This document shows positions 1 through 6,975 of a stretch of DNA of 16,423 nucleotides, in pieces (the stretch's first letter is position 1; every line of letters begins with the position of its first letter). The DNA is taken from assembly GCA_020355105.1 (NCBI GenBank), contig CP070658.1, positions 2,016,682-2,033,104 of the forward strand, in the 5' to 3' direction. The DNA is from Candidatus Thorarchaeota archaeon. GTDB taxonomy: Archaea; Asgardarchaeota; Thorarchaeia; Thorarchaeales; Thorarchaeaceae. The translations under genes were made by a program, and so were the position numbers. The notes under the pieces are model-generated. The model was not told the origin of the DNA. It made no database searches and was given only the letters and a program-made list of their open reading frames with translations.

Positions 1-2041
1 ATTTCATGGCTGCAGTTGGTCCATGCACATCTTGGTTCTGGGTGGGTGAAACCCCGTCTGACAGCATAATGCCTGCCTTTCTTCCATCTGGAGTGGCTCC
101 TAGGACCTCTCCCTGTGGAATGTACATCGAAACGGAGAATAGGGCACCATGGTATGGTCCGTTTCGGGTCGTCATTCTCCTCTGAATCGAGTTACAGAAC
201 GCACGGCCAGTGTCCCGTGCCAGATAGTCAACTCTCTCTATGTCATTTCCATACTTGTCTGGATCGTTCTGGAGTCGAACCCGAAGCTCCTCGTGTCCTT
301 CATAGTTCTCAGAGAGAGCTTTCAGCATCCCTTCCATGGAGATGGTCTTCTCCTCAAACACATGCTTTCTGAGCATCGAGAGCGAATCCGCAACTATCCC
401 AACACCAACTCCCATTATTCCCCCTGAGTTGTATGTGACACCCCCATCTTGCATGTTCTTCCCACTCTCCAAACATCCCTCAAGAAGTGAAGAGATGAAA
501 GGGGTTGGCTTCCTTTCTGCAAGGACTTGAGCTGCAACTCGGTCTGCTCTTACAAGAAGCTCGACGGCGTGATCTATTTGGTTTTCATAAGCTCTCCAGA
601 GTTCTTCGAACGATTTGAACTCCAAAGAGTTTCCGGTTTCCAGACCTATGAGTGTGCCAGTCCGCGGATCAGTGCCATTATTCAGGGTGATTTCAAGTAT
701 TTTCGGTAGGTTAACATATCCTATGTTCTGTCTAGGGTCTGTTTTACCTTCTATGATTGGTTCAACACAACCAAGAATGGAGTAGTTGTGTGCTTCTTTG
801 GGGTCTGTCCCCTTGTCAAGCATTATTGGGATTATGATTTCGTCGTTGAAGATTCCCGGCATGCCGAGCCCCTTGGAGATTAGGTCCACCACTTTCAGCT
901 TGAACTCTTCAGGTGTGCTCTTGTGCCATCTGAATGAAACCGTCGGTTGAGTCACCCTTGCGTTCCCTGTGACCTCAAGTATCATCTCTGTCAAGTCATT
1001 GCAGACATCTTTTCCTTCAGCATCTTGACCTCCGATTGTCAGATTCTGAAACATCGGGAAGCCCGCAAACGCAATGCTGTAGTACTCATCTCTCAGCTTG
1101 ATGATTGATGCGAACTTAATCCAGAGCATCTCCAGCAGAGCGGCTGCCTCATCTTTGCTCAGGCGCCCCAACTCAAGATCTTTCCTGAACAAGGGATACA
1201 TGTATTGGTCAAATCTTCCAGTTGAAATGGAATGACCGTTTGATTCAGTCTGCACAAGCAGCTGAATGAACCAGAACGACTGCAGAGCCTCGTGGAAGCT
1301 CCTTGCAGGCTTAGCAGGAACTCTCCGGCACACTTCCGCTATTTGTAGTAGCTCTTCTTCCCTTTCAGCATCCCGTTCCTGACTCGCGAGGCTCTCCGCC
1401 AAGTCTGCGAACCTCTTTGCATAGTCTATGATGCCGACAATCACAATCTCGGAAGCCTCGTAGAACTCGATTTTCGTTGGATCTGTTGTTTGCTTCTTCC
1501 TCTTGCCCGCTTCTTGAGCTATCTTCTCTATACCCTTCTCAATGACTCCCCGATAGTCCACGATAAGATGCCCTATCCCAGTCCCTGGGGCTCCTATCGT
1601 GAAGAGCCCTGCCCTTGAGGCGAGCTGGGACTCCTGCGGCATTCTATCCTTCGAGATTTCTGCCGTACTCTTCCCCTGCCAGTACGCAAAGACATTCCTC
1701 AGAGTTTTCTTGTCTTCCTCGCCTATCTCGAACCGCTCGGTTCTTCTCTTGTCAAAGCGTTCCAGTTCGTCGCTGATCCAATCCCAGCTATACTCAGGGA
1801 AGATTTGACATGAACGTGGTGGGGGACCCAGACTCCCAACAATGAGTTCCTCCGGTTCAATACGGATTGTCAAGTTGGCGAGAACGTGTGAAAATGCCTT
1901 CGCGAGCCGGATTTGGATTGGCTCCTCCTCGTGCTCTCTCAGATAGTCAGTGAATAGCCTGGCTCTCTCAGATGATATGGTCGGCTGAGCCTCTAACATT
2001 CTATCGCGTAAGCGACTGGTCCGAGAGTTCATCCCCTGCAT
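1..2041 (-). CDS. Glycyl radical enzyme (PFL/CutC/glycerol-dehydratase family), C-terminus beyond window
   Basis: Reading the minus strand from the ATG at 2041 gives 680 uninterrupted codons up to the window edge. It is a PFL-domain glycyl radical enzyme: oxygen-sensitive cytosolic proteins that use a glycine radical to make a cysteine thiyl radical. Seen: the catalytic loop YSILGCVEP with Cys425 and Glu427, GHLIVDYRGV near 157-166, the block GGVTYNSGG at 533-541, and TPDGRKAG near 650-657. The Cys-x-Glu pattern is that of eliminases and decarboxylases (choline TMA-lyase, glycerol/propanediol dehydratase, isethionate lyase, arylacetate decarboxylases); pyruvate formate-lyase has adjacent cysteines. 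About 100-130 residues, including the glycyl radical loop, lie outside the window, and no activating enzyme is visible. It starts 44 bases after the aminotransferase stop on the same strand, so the two are probably co-transcribed. The ribosome site is weak; ATG 2032 is an alternative start. The substrate cannot be assigned. Confidence 0.93.
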   Translation of the reverse strand, partial: MQGMNSRTSRLRDRMLEAQPTISSERARLFTDYLREHEEEPIQIRLAKAFSHVLANLTIRIEPEELIVGSLGPPPRSCQIFPEYSWDWISDELERFDKRRTERFEIGEEDKKTLRNVFAYWQGKSTAEISKDRMPQESQLASRAGLFTIGAPGTGIGHLIVDYRGVIEKGIEKIAQEAGKRKKQTTDPTKIEFYEASEIVIVGIIDYAKRFADLAESLASQERDAEREEELLQIAEVCRRVPAKPARSFHEALQSFWFIQLLVQTESNGHSISTGRFDQYMYPLFRKDLELGRLSKDEAAALLEMLWIKFASIIKLRDEYYSIAFAGFPMFQNLTIGGQDAEGKDVCNDLTEMILEVTGNARVTQPTVSFRWHKSTPEEFKLKVVDLISKGLGMPGIFNDEIIIPIMLDKGTDPKEAHNYSILGCVEPIIEGKTDPRQNIGYVNLPKILEITLNNGTDPRTGTLIGLETGNSLEFKSFEELWRAYENQIDHAVELLVRADRVAAQVLAERKPTPFISSLLEGCLESGKNMQDGGVTYNSGGIMGVGVGIVADSLSMLRKHVFEEKTISMEGMLKALSENYEGHEELRVRLQNDPDKYGNDIERVDYLARDTGRAFCNSIQRRMTTRNGPYHGALFSVSMYIPQGEVLGATPDGRKAGIMLSDGVSPTQNQDVHGPTAAMK

Positions 2042-2085
2042 TACTGTACGATGAGCTATTTACTCTTCCCCTTCGGGTCAAATGA

Positions 2086-3246
2086 CTACTTCAGAAGATT
2101 CGGTAGATAGGAGTCCAATCGTTGAATTGCCTCCTCTATCACTTCGTTGGACATTGCATAGCAGATGCGGAGAAAGCCCTCTCCATACTTGCCAAACGCA
2201 GAGCCATGAACGGTGACGACGCCGGTGTCTTCAAGAAGCTTGACAGCAAGGTCCCAACTTGCTATACCATAGGCCGAAACGTCTGGAAACACATAGAACG
2301 CGCCTCCCGGTGGAGTCAGCTCAATACCTTCAATAGACTGGAGCCCCTTGGTGATGATGTCACGACGTTTTCTGAACGTTTCTATCATGTTCTTGACTGA
2401 GTCTTGAGGACCATTGACCGCCGCCTCAGCGGCCTTCTGAGAGATCGACGTCGGCATAGATATGACATGCTCCTGAAGCTTGACCATTCGTGAGATGATC
2501 TCTGAGGGGCCCACGGAGAAGCCAATTCGCCATCCTGTCATCGCGTATGTCTTCGAGAATGAGAAGAGAGTGACAGTCCTTTCCTTCATACCGGGCAGAG
2601 AGGCGATACTCAAGGGCTTCTCACCATCCGAACGGAATTTCTCATAGGCCTCGTCTGACAGCACAACGAGTTCATTCTCTATTGCAATCTCAGCTACTTT
2701 CTCAAGCTGTTTTCTGGGAATCGTGCCTCCGGTTGGATTATTGGGGAAGTTGACCACCAAGAGCTTAGTCTTGTCAGTGATCAGAGGCTTCAGGTCGTCT
2801 GCCTCAAATGAGAATCCCAGGTCTCTCTTCAGTTGTATCGCGACTCCCTCTCCGCCACACAGAGTAACATGAGCAGGATGACTCACGAAACCGGGGTCTG
2901 GGTATATCACTTGGTTTCCTGGGTCAACTAGAACCAGATTCGCCAGCAAGAGAGAGCCCATGCCTCCTCCTGTACAGACAATCTCAGTCTTGGGGTCCGC
3001 TTCGATGTTGTTCTCACGTTTGAGCTTCTCGGCAAGTGCTTCTCTGACCTCTATCATCCCGGCATTTAGTGTATACTTCGTGTACCCCTCATCTATAGCT
3101 CTTTTGGCCGCGTCCTTGATGTACTGCGGCGTCTCGAAGTCTGGGAGGCCGACTGTCATGTCTAGTGCGTTCTCTCGCCCCTTCGCCATGTTGAACATCT
3201 TGCGAATCTCGCTAGGGGTGATCACCTGGTTTCTCTTCGCGAGCAT
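2086..3246 (-). CDS. PLP-dependent class I aminotransferase (aspartate aminotransferase-like)
   Basis: This is a fold-type I aminotransferase of 386 residues, a usual length for the family. Seen, numbering from the start chosen here: the PLP-lysine motif SFSKTYAMTGWRIG with Lys232 and Arg240, NNPTG at 169-173, DEAY at 198-201, and a C-terminal FLRICYA carrying the likely carboxylate-binding arginine. It transfers amino groups between an amino acid and a 2-oxo acid in the cytosol; specificity (aspartate, alanine, aromatic or branched) is not readable from motifs. The frame stays open to an ATG at 3297, but a TATA box at 3281-3290 lies inside that extension and GAGGAG (3254-3259) sits seven bases before the ATG at 3246, so 3246 is preferred. 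It is the first gene of a probable operon with the glycyl radical enzyme, which suggests it may prepare or recycle an amino-acid-derived substrate. Confidence 0.93.
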   Translation of the reverse strand: MLAKRNQVITPSEIRKMFNMAKGRENALDMTVGLPDFETPQYIKDAAKRAIDEGYTKYTLNAGMIEVREALAEKLKRENNIEADPKTEIVCTGGGMGSLLLANLVLVDPGNQVIYPDPGFVSHPAHVTLCGGEGVAIQLKRDLGFSFEADDLKPLITDKTKLLVVNFPNNPTGGTIPRKQLEKVAEIAIENELVVLSDEAYEKFRSDGEKPLSIASLPGMKERTVTLFSFSKTYAMTGWRIGFSVGPSEIISRMVKLQEHVISMPTSISQKAAEAAVNGPQDSVKNMIETFRKRRDIITKGLQSIEGIELTPPGGAFYVFPDVSAYGIASWDLAVKLLEDTGVVTVHGSAFGKYGEGFLRICYAMSNEVIEEAIQRLDSYLPNLLK

Positions 3247-3253
3247 GTGCCAT

Positions 3254-3290
3254 CTCCTCGACCACGCAGGACTTCGCTGCTTTAAATAAT
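3254..3290 (-). promoter_or_regulatory. Promoter and ribosome site of the aminotransferase operon
   Basis: On the minus strand ATTATTTAAA (3290 to 3281) is an archaeal-type TATA box. A transcript start about 26 bases downstream falls near 3259, giving a leader of about a dozen bases that holds GAGGAG just before the ATG at 3246. This arrangement rules against the longer start at 3297. Confidence 0.65.
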
Positions 3291-3338
3291 GTGTCAATCA
3301 TGCGCACTAGTTTCAGTACTAGGCGACGGTTCCAAGGA

Positions 3339-3410
3339 GATTTAAGATGCTTCAGACCTCATTGAGGTCATCAGCAACACAGAACGAAGGTGTTCTAGGG
3401 ATAAGGAGAT
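3339..3410 (+). promoter_or_regulatory. Promoter with palindromic operator-like site, RraA-like gene
   Basis: GATTTAAG (3339-3346) is a plausible TATA box, predicting a transcript start near 3368. A perfect inverted repeat GACCTC-ATT-GAGGTC (3355-3369) lies between the TATA box and that start, where a repressor would block initiation. AAGGAG at 3403-3408 is the ribosome site for the ATG at 3414. The TATA box and palindrome are seen; the operator role is inferred. Confidence 0.5.
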
Positions 3411-3413
3411 CGA

Positions 3414-4085
3414 ATGGTGACAGGCGAGAGGACCAAGATTATTGAACGCACGCTTAAACTGTACGTGGCAGCCCTTTCCGACGCTGCCGATGAGGTCGGT
3501 ATTGGCAGAGTGTGCATGGACCGGGGCATTGTTCCATTATCAGAGAATAAGAGAATGGCCGGCTTCGCAAGGACTGGTAAACTTGTGAGGTCTCCTTCTC
3601 AACGACCATACGATGAAGGACAACTAGACACTTTCATGAGTCTTGCAACAGAAGCTCAGATAGACGACCTTGTTGTGATTGACTCGGGAGGTGCGGATGA
3701 CTGTTCTGTCTGGGGCCAGATTCTAACCAAGATAGGAATATCCAAGGGCCTTCGAGGAGCAATAGTGGATGGTACCTCACGTGACATCGCTGAGATAGAT
3801 GAAATGGGATTCGCTGTCTTTGCACGCGGCCTACATCCAGGGACCATGAGGGGTCGTTTGGACATGGAGTCTGTGGGCGAGCAAATAGTCTGTGGCGGTG
3901 TGACCGTCCATCCAGGAGACCTAGTCTTTGGTGATGCAGATGGTGTCGTAGTCATTCCCCAAGACAAGATTCACGACGTGCTCTTGCATGCCGAGGAAGT
4001 CGTGAACACTGACGACTGGTGGGCGAAGAAACTCGATGATGGCGAAGACCCGCACGACTTGCACAAAGAGAAACCAATACCGTAG
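3414..4085 (+). CDS. RraA / 4-hydroxy-4-methyl-2-oxoglutarate aldolase-like protein
   Basis: The 223-residue protein belongs to the RraA-like / HMG aldolase superfamily, sometimes labelled demethylmenaquinone methyltransferase-like. Members cleave or decarboxylate 2-oxo acids such as 4-hydroxy-4-methyl-2-oxoglutarate or oxaloacetate with a divalent metal; some only bind RNase E in bacteria. Seen: the signature GAIVDGTSRD at 115-124 with Arg123 and Asp124 (substrate and metal ligands in the aldolases), preceded by GGADDCSVWG at 92-101, which matches the usual G-D-x-x-x-x-G region about 20 residues upstream. The C-terminal tail is charged and ends in a TAG stop. The start is supported by AAGGAG five bases upstream. 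It is monocistronic and converges on the URO-D-like gene with only nine bases between the stop codons. The active-site residues favour a lyase role. The substrate is unknown. Confidence 0.85.
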   Translation: MVTGERTKIIERTLKLYVAALSDAADEVGIGRVCMDRGIVPLSENKRMAGFARTGKLVRSPSQRPYDEGQLDTFMSLATEAQIDDLVVIDSGGADDCSVWGQILTKIGISKGLRGAIVDGTSRDIAEIDEMGFAVFARGLHPGTMRGRLDMESVGEQIVCGGVTVHPGDLVFGDADGVVVIPQDKIHDVLLHAEEVVNTDDWWAKKLDDGEDPHDLHKEKPIP

Positions 4086-4094
4086 TGTTGACAC

Positions 4095-5225
4095 TCAGAA
4101 GTCTATTGGGTATTGGCCACGCTTCTCAGCATAGTCAAACATCTCTAGAATCTTCTCCGGCGTTGAATCTGGCTGAATGTTGTGTGCCGGTGCAAGGATG
4201 TACCCACCGCCGGGGGCAAGTGCCTTCAACCTTGTGTCAATCTCAGACCTAACGTCCTGCAAAGTGCCGCGCTCAGACATTGCACGTTGCAAATCGATGC
4301 CTCCGTGGAACGACAGGCGGTCTCCATACTTCTCTTTTAGGACCTCGGAATCCATGCCTTTCGCAAGGGGCTGTATTGGATTCAGAATATCCACGTGCAC
4401 ATCTATCAGGTCACCAATGAGAGGCTCGACTGCCCCACAACTGTGGAAGAGAATCTTCACATTAGGTGTCCTCTTGTGTATGTCACCGTAGATCTTCTTG
4501 TGTCGTGGTTTCACAAGCTTGCGGTACATCTTCGGGCTCATGATTAGTCCATCTTGGTGTCCGAGGTCATCGCCCACCTGCACTAGGTCCAGGTAGTCAC
4601 CGGCTTCGTCTAGGAGCACACGGTTCATATCAAGGGCTAGTTCCATTGCCTTGTCCATCATGGCCTCCGCCAATGCCGTGTTCTCCACTAGGTCAATCAG
4701 AAACCTGTCAAATCCGCGCATGTAGTGTTCACAAATCTCGAAGACACCCCACGGACCTCCAACCATTCCGACCACAGCATAAGGAGTCTCCTCATGAAGG
4801 TACTTCGCCCATTCCACGACCCCCTCCATCCTTGAAGGGTCGTCGGCATAAGGCCATTCGTACTCTTCCACTTGCTCCACTTCCGTGAAGTCTGCCCAAG
4901 GAAAGTGCGTAACCTCCCAATAGAGACCTATGTATTTGCCGCGAAATCCGTATTCAGTATCAGTGGAACCGTCAGGATAGGTCTTCATCTCAAAACTCGA
5001 TGACAGATTCATGTATACACGCCGGAAGTCCACATGGAGTCTTCGAAGCATCTCCTCAGAGATCTTCCAGGCTTCCATTATCCCCCACTCCTGGTCTTCC
5101 TTTGCTGTTATTCCCAGATGGTCTCGTAGCTCTATGTACGCGGCAGAAGTGGTCCAATAATCGATTGGGACTCTGTCCGGTTCCTCATGACTCACAGCCT
5201 TGTGGAATCTTTCTCTCGACTTCAT
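4095..5225 (-). CDS. URO-D superfamily protein, MtaA/MtbA-like corrinoid methyltransferase
   Basis: The 376-residue protein belongs to the uroporphyrinogen-decarboxylase superfamily in its methyltransferase-like branch (COG0407 type). It opens with a variant of the family's N-terminal signature (RERFHKAVSHEEPDRVPIDYW) and contains FHSCG, the His-x-Cys zinc pair used by MtaA/MtbA-type methyltransferases. The C-terminal region reads GGYILAPAHNIQPD. MtaA and MtbA have a third zinc ligand, a cysteine, in this area; here no cysteine follows FHSCG, so the third ligand is either the histidine of HNIQ or missing. Known relatives move methyl groups between a corrinoid protein and a thiol or tetrahydropterin. 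True haem-pathway HemE is unlikely, because the zinc pair and HNIQ block are not HemE features. No corrinoid gene is adjacent; the nearest is at 11510. The start ATG at 5225 lies about 35 bases after the predicted transcript start, with GAGGGAG some 12 bases upstream. Confidence 0.85.
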   Translation of the reverse strand: MKSRERFHKAVSHEEPDRVPIDYWTTSAAYIELRDHLGITAKEDQEWGIMEAWKISEEMLRRLHVDFRRVYMNLSSSFEMKTYPDGSTDTEYGFRGKYIGLYWEVTHFPWADFTEVEQVEEYEWPYADDPSRMEGVVEWAKYLHEETPYAVVGMVGGPWGVFEICEHYMRGFDRFLIDLVENTALAEAMMDKAMELALDMNRVLLDEAGDYLDLVQVGDDLGHQDGLIMSPKMYRKLVKPRHKKIYGDIHKRTPNVKILFHSCGAVEPLIGDLIDVHVDILNPIQPLAKGMDSEVLKEKYGDRLSFHGGIDLQRAMSERGTLQDVRSEIDTRLKALAPGGGYILAPAHNIQPDSTPEKILEMFDYAEKRGQYPIDF

Positions 5226-5258
5226 CGCTGGACTACGCTCCCTCTGATGCGCTGCTTA

Positions 5259-5351
5259 ACATTTCCCTGAGGGCGCAACCTCTAATTAAACCTTCAGCGG
5301 AAATCCTTATGTAGGCCGTGGCGTCACGGCTTCTTCTCAGGGAGGTTGCGC
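5259..5351. promoter_or_regulatory. Divergent promoter region with nested inverted repeats
   Basis: Minus-strand TTTAATTA (5290-5283) serves the URO-D-like gene and plus-strand CTTATGTA (5306-5313) serves the dehydrogenase. GCCGTG-GCGT-CACGGC (5315-5330) is a perfect inverted repeat between the plus TATA box and its predicted start near 5335. A second perfect inverted repeat has 10-base arms: GCGCAACCTC at 5273-5282 and GAGGTTGCGC at 5342-5351. The right arm contains the GGAGG-type ribosome site and the left arm lies between the minus TATA box and its start. This suggests shared control of the two genes, but no regulator is identified. Confidence 0.5.
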
Positions 5352-6419
5352 ATGGTGGGAAAGATGAAATCTGCAGTGCTTCACGGTCCCAAAGACCTTA
5401 GAATCGACACAATAGAGATTCCCAAACCTGATCCAGGCTGGATTCTGCTGAAAGTCAAGGCTGCTGGAATCTGTGGTAGTGACCTGCACCTCTACAAAGA
5501 GAAGACCTTCATTCCAATCAACTCAGTTCTCGGTGAGGGGATATACGTTCCTGGGCATGAATTGTCTGGAGAGGTCTACGAAGTTGGCGAGGGAGTCACG
5601 ACTCTGAGCAAGGGAGATCGTGTAGCCGTCGAACCGACCGTCAACTGTGGTAGGTGCAACTGGTGCCAGATTGGATGGTACAACATCTGTGTGAACTCTG
5701 GGCTAATTGGGTTCTATTACATCGGCGGCCTGGCAGAGTATTGCGTGGTCCCGGAGGACAAGTGTTTCAAGCTTCCGAAGAACGTATCTTTCGAAGAAGC
5801 GGCCACATTGGACTGTATCGCAGTTGCAGAGCATGCAATCAACAGGGCTGAGGTATCCAGCGAGGACTCAGTTGCCATTCTTGGAGCTGGAAGCATTGGA
5901 CTCTTTGCTGTGCAGGGTGCACTCCATGCGGGCGCCAGAAACGTCTTCGTTACGGGGACGCACGACTTCCAGACAAAGGCGGCAGAACGGTTTGGGGCGA
6001 CAGCTGTCATCAATGCTAGAAAGGAGAACACAGTCGAACGGATAATGGAGCTTACGAATGGCCGAGGCGTGGACAAGGTGATTGAAGCAGTTGGAGGAGA
6101 TGCCCCAGTCCTCGATGAGGGTGTCAACATGCTTAGACGTCGTGGGATACTAGTGGCAACTGGCATCTTCCTCAACCCAATGCCTATCAACATGTTCAGC
6201 CTCGTGACAAAGGAGGTGCGACTCATGGGGGCTTGGGGTTATGGATATTGGACTCACATGAAGGAGTTCGCCCTCTCCTTGGAGATGTTGGCAACAGGCA
6301 AGATCGATGCAAAGCCAGTCATAACTCACAAATATCCTCTCGAAGAAACCTCGAAGGCTTTCGAAGTCGCGCTAGACAAGAAGAAGAGTGAATCAATAAA
6401 GGTTCAGATTGTGTTCTAG
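5352..6419 (+). CDS. Zinc-dependent medium-chain alcohol/polyol dehydrogenase
   Basis: The 355-residue MDR-family dehydrogenase oxidises a secondary alcohol or polyol, or reduces the ketone, with NAD(P) in the cytosol. Seen: catalytic zinc residues Cys41 (GICGSDLH) and His69-Glu70 (GHE); a structural zinc site with Cys99, Cys102, Cys105 and Cys113; and the Rossmann motif GAGSIG at 178-183. It resembles sorbitol, threonine and butanediol dehydrogenases. Residues after the second Rossmann strand (FVTGTHDF) do not settle NAD versus NADP. The reading frame is open from a TTG at 5346, but GGAGG at 5341-5345 is six bases before the ATG at 5352, which is preferred; ATG 5364 is a weaker option. It is followed 28 bases later by the small ATC-hydrolase-like gene, so the two are probably one transcript. 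Confidence 0.92.
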   Translation: MVGKMKSAVLHGPKDLRIDTIEIPKPDPGWILLKVKAAGICGSDLHLYKEKTFIPINSVLGEGIYVPGHELSGEVYEVGEGVTTLSKGDRVAVEPTVNCGRCNWCQIGWYNICVNSGLIGFYYIGGLAEYCVVPEDKCFKLPKNVSFEEAATLDCIAVAEHAINRAEVSSEDSVAILGAGSIGLFAVQGALHAGARNVFVTGTHDFQTKAAERFGATAVINARKENTVERIMELTNGRGVDKVIEAVGGDAPVLDEGVNMLRRRGILVATGIFLNPMPINMFSLVTKEVRLMGAWGYGYWTHMKEFALSLEMLATGKIDAKPVITHKYPLEETSKAFEVALDKKKSESIKVQIVF

Positions 6420-6447
6420 AATGAATAGGGAAAGGTAAAGGAGTCAG

Positions 6448-6966
6448 ATGAGAATGGCGAATGAACATGTCCCAGTTGAGATGTGTAATGAGTGGGTGGC
6501 AGGTGAGATAGCCACTAGATGCCTGATAGTATCATACTTCATTCATAACCTGCCTAAGAAGTACGGTAAGAAAATACTGGAAGACATAAAGAAGGCCAAC
6601 TATGAGGCCGGATTCGTGGCTGGAAAGAATGCAGCCAAAGCCCTGGGCAAGAATGATCTCAAGACCTTGGGAACTCTCTTCGGCGGCACCAAGGTATTCA
6701 ATCCTGAGGTCGTCTACCTCGAAGATGAGAGGGCTGTTATACACTGGCGCACATGTCCAGTGCCGACCCTTGTACCTACGTTCGAGGAATGGGGTCTCTC
6801 GGAAGACTATCTTGAAACAGTATGTCCGATTCTAGAGCTTTTTGACAACGGGTTCGTGGAAGGCTTCAATCCCGATTTGACTACTCAGACACCTCCGGAA
6901 ACCGGAGAAACCGGCCTTCAGAAGAATGGAGATTTCTGTAAGGTAGTGATAATGAAGAAGAGATGA
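6448..6966 (+). CDS. Small protein resembling the L-2-amino-thiazoline-4-carboxylate hydrolase family, paralogue 1
   Basis: The 172-residue soluble protein is without a signal peptide. Its pattern recalls the ATC-hydrolase-like family (PF14196 as I remember it); this assignment is tentative. Seen: a helical N-terminal half with KKYGKKILE near 37-45, Cys103-Pro104 (WRTCPV), Cys126, Asp133, NPDL at 141-144, and a terminal GDFC at 161-164. The gene at 13641 shows the same elements in the same order, with identical spacing from the second cysteine to Asp (7 residues) and from Asp to the PDL motif (8 residues), so the two are homologous. In characterised members the family opens thiazoline rings, but most are uncharacterised. 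AAAGGAG at 6437-6443 lies four bases before ATG 6448; ATG 6454 is an equally reasonable start. It sits 28 bases after the dehydrogenase. Confidence 0.6.
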   Translation: MRMANEHVPVEMCNEWVAGEIATRCLIVSYFIHNLPKKYGKKILEDIKKANYEAGFVAGKNAAKALGKNDLKTLGTLFGGTKVFNPEVVYLEDERAVIHWRTCPVPTLVPTFEEWGLSEDYLETVCPILELFDNGFVEGFNPDLTTQTPPETGETGLQKNGDFCKVVIMKKR

Positions 6967-6975
6967 ATCCGTGAT

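Noticed and set aside
115..709. Several overlapping plus-strand reading frames of 60-92 codons
   Set aside because: The minus strand is one uninterrupted glycyl radical enzyme frame with recognisable motifs; these are shadows without ribosome sites or family features.
5717..6226. A 169-codon minus-strand frame inside the dehydrogenase
   Set aside because: It lies wholly within a motif-complete dehydrogenase and looks like low-complexity antisense translation.
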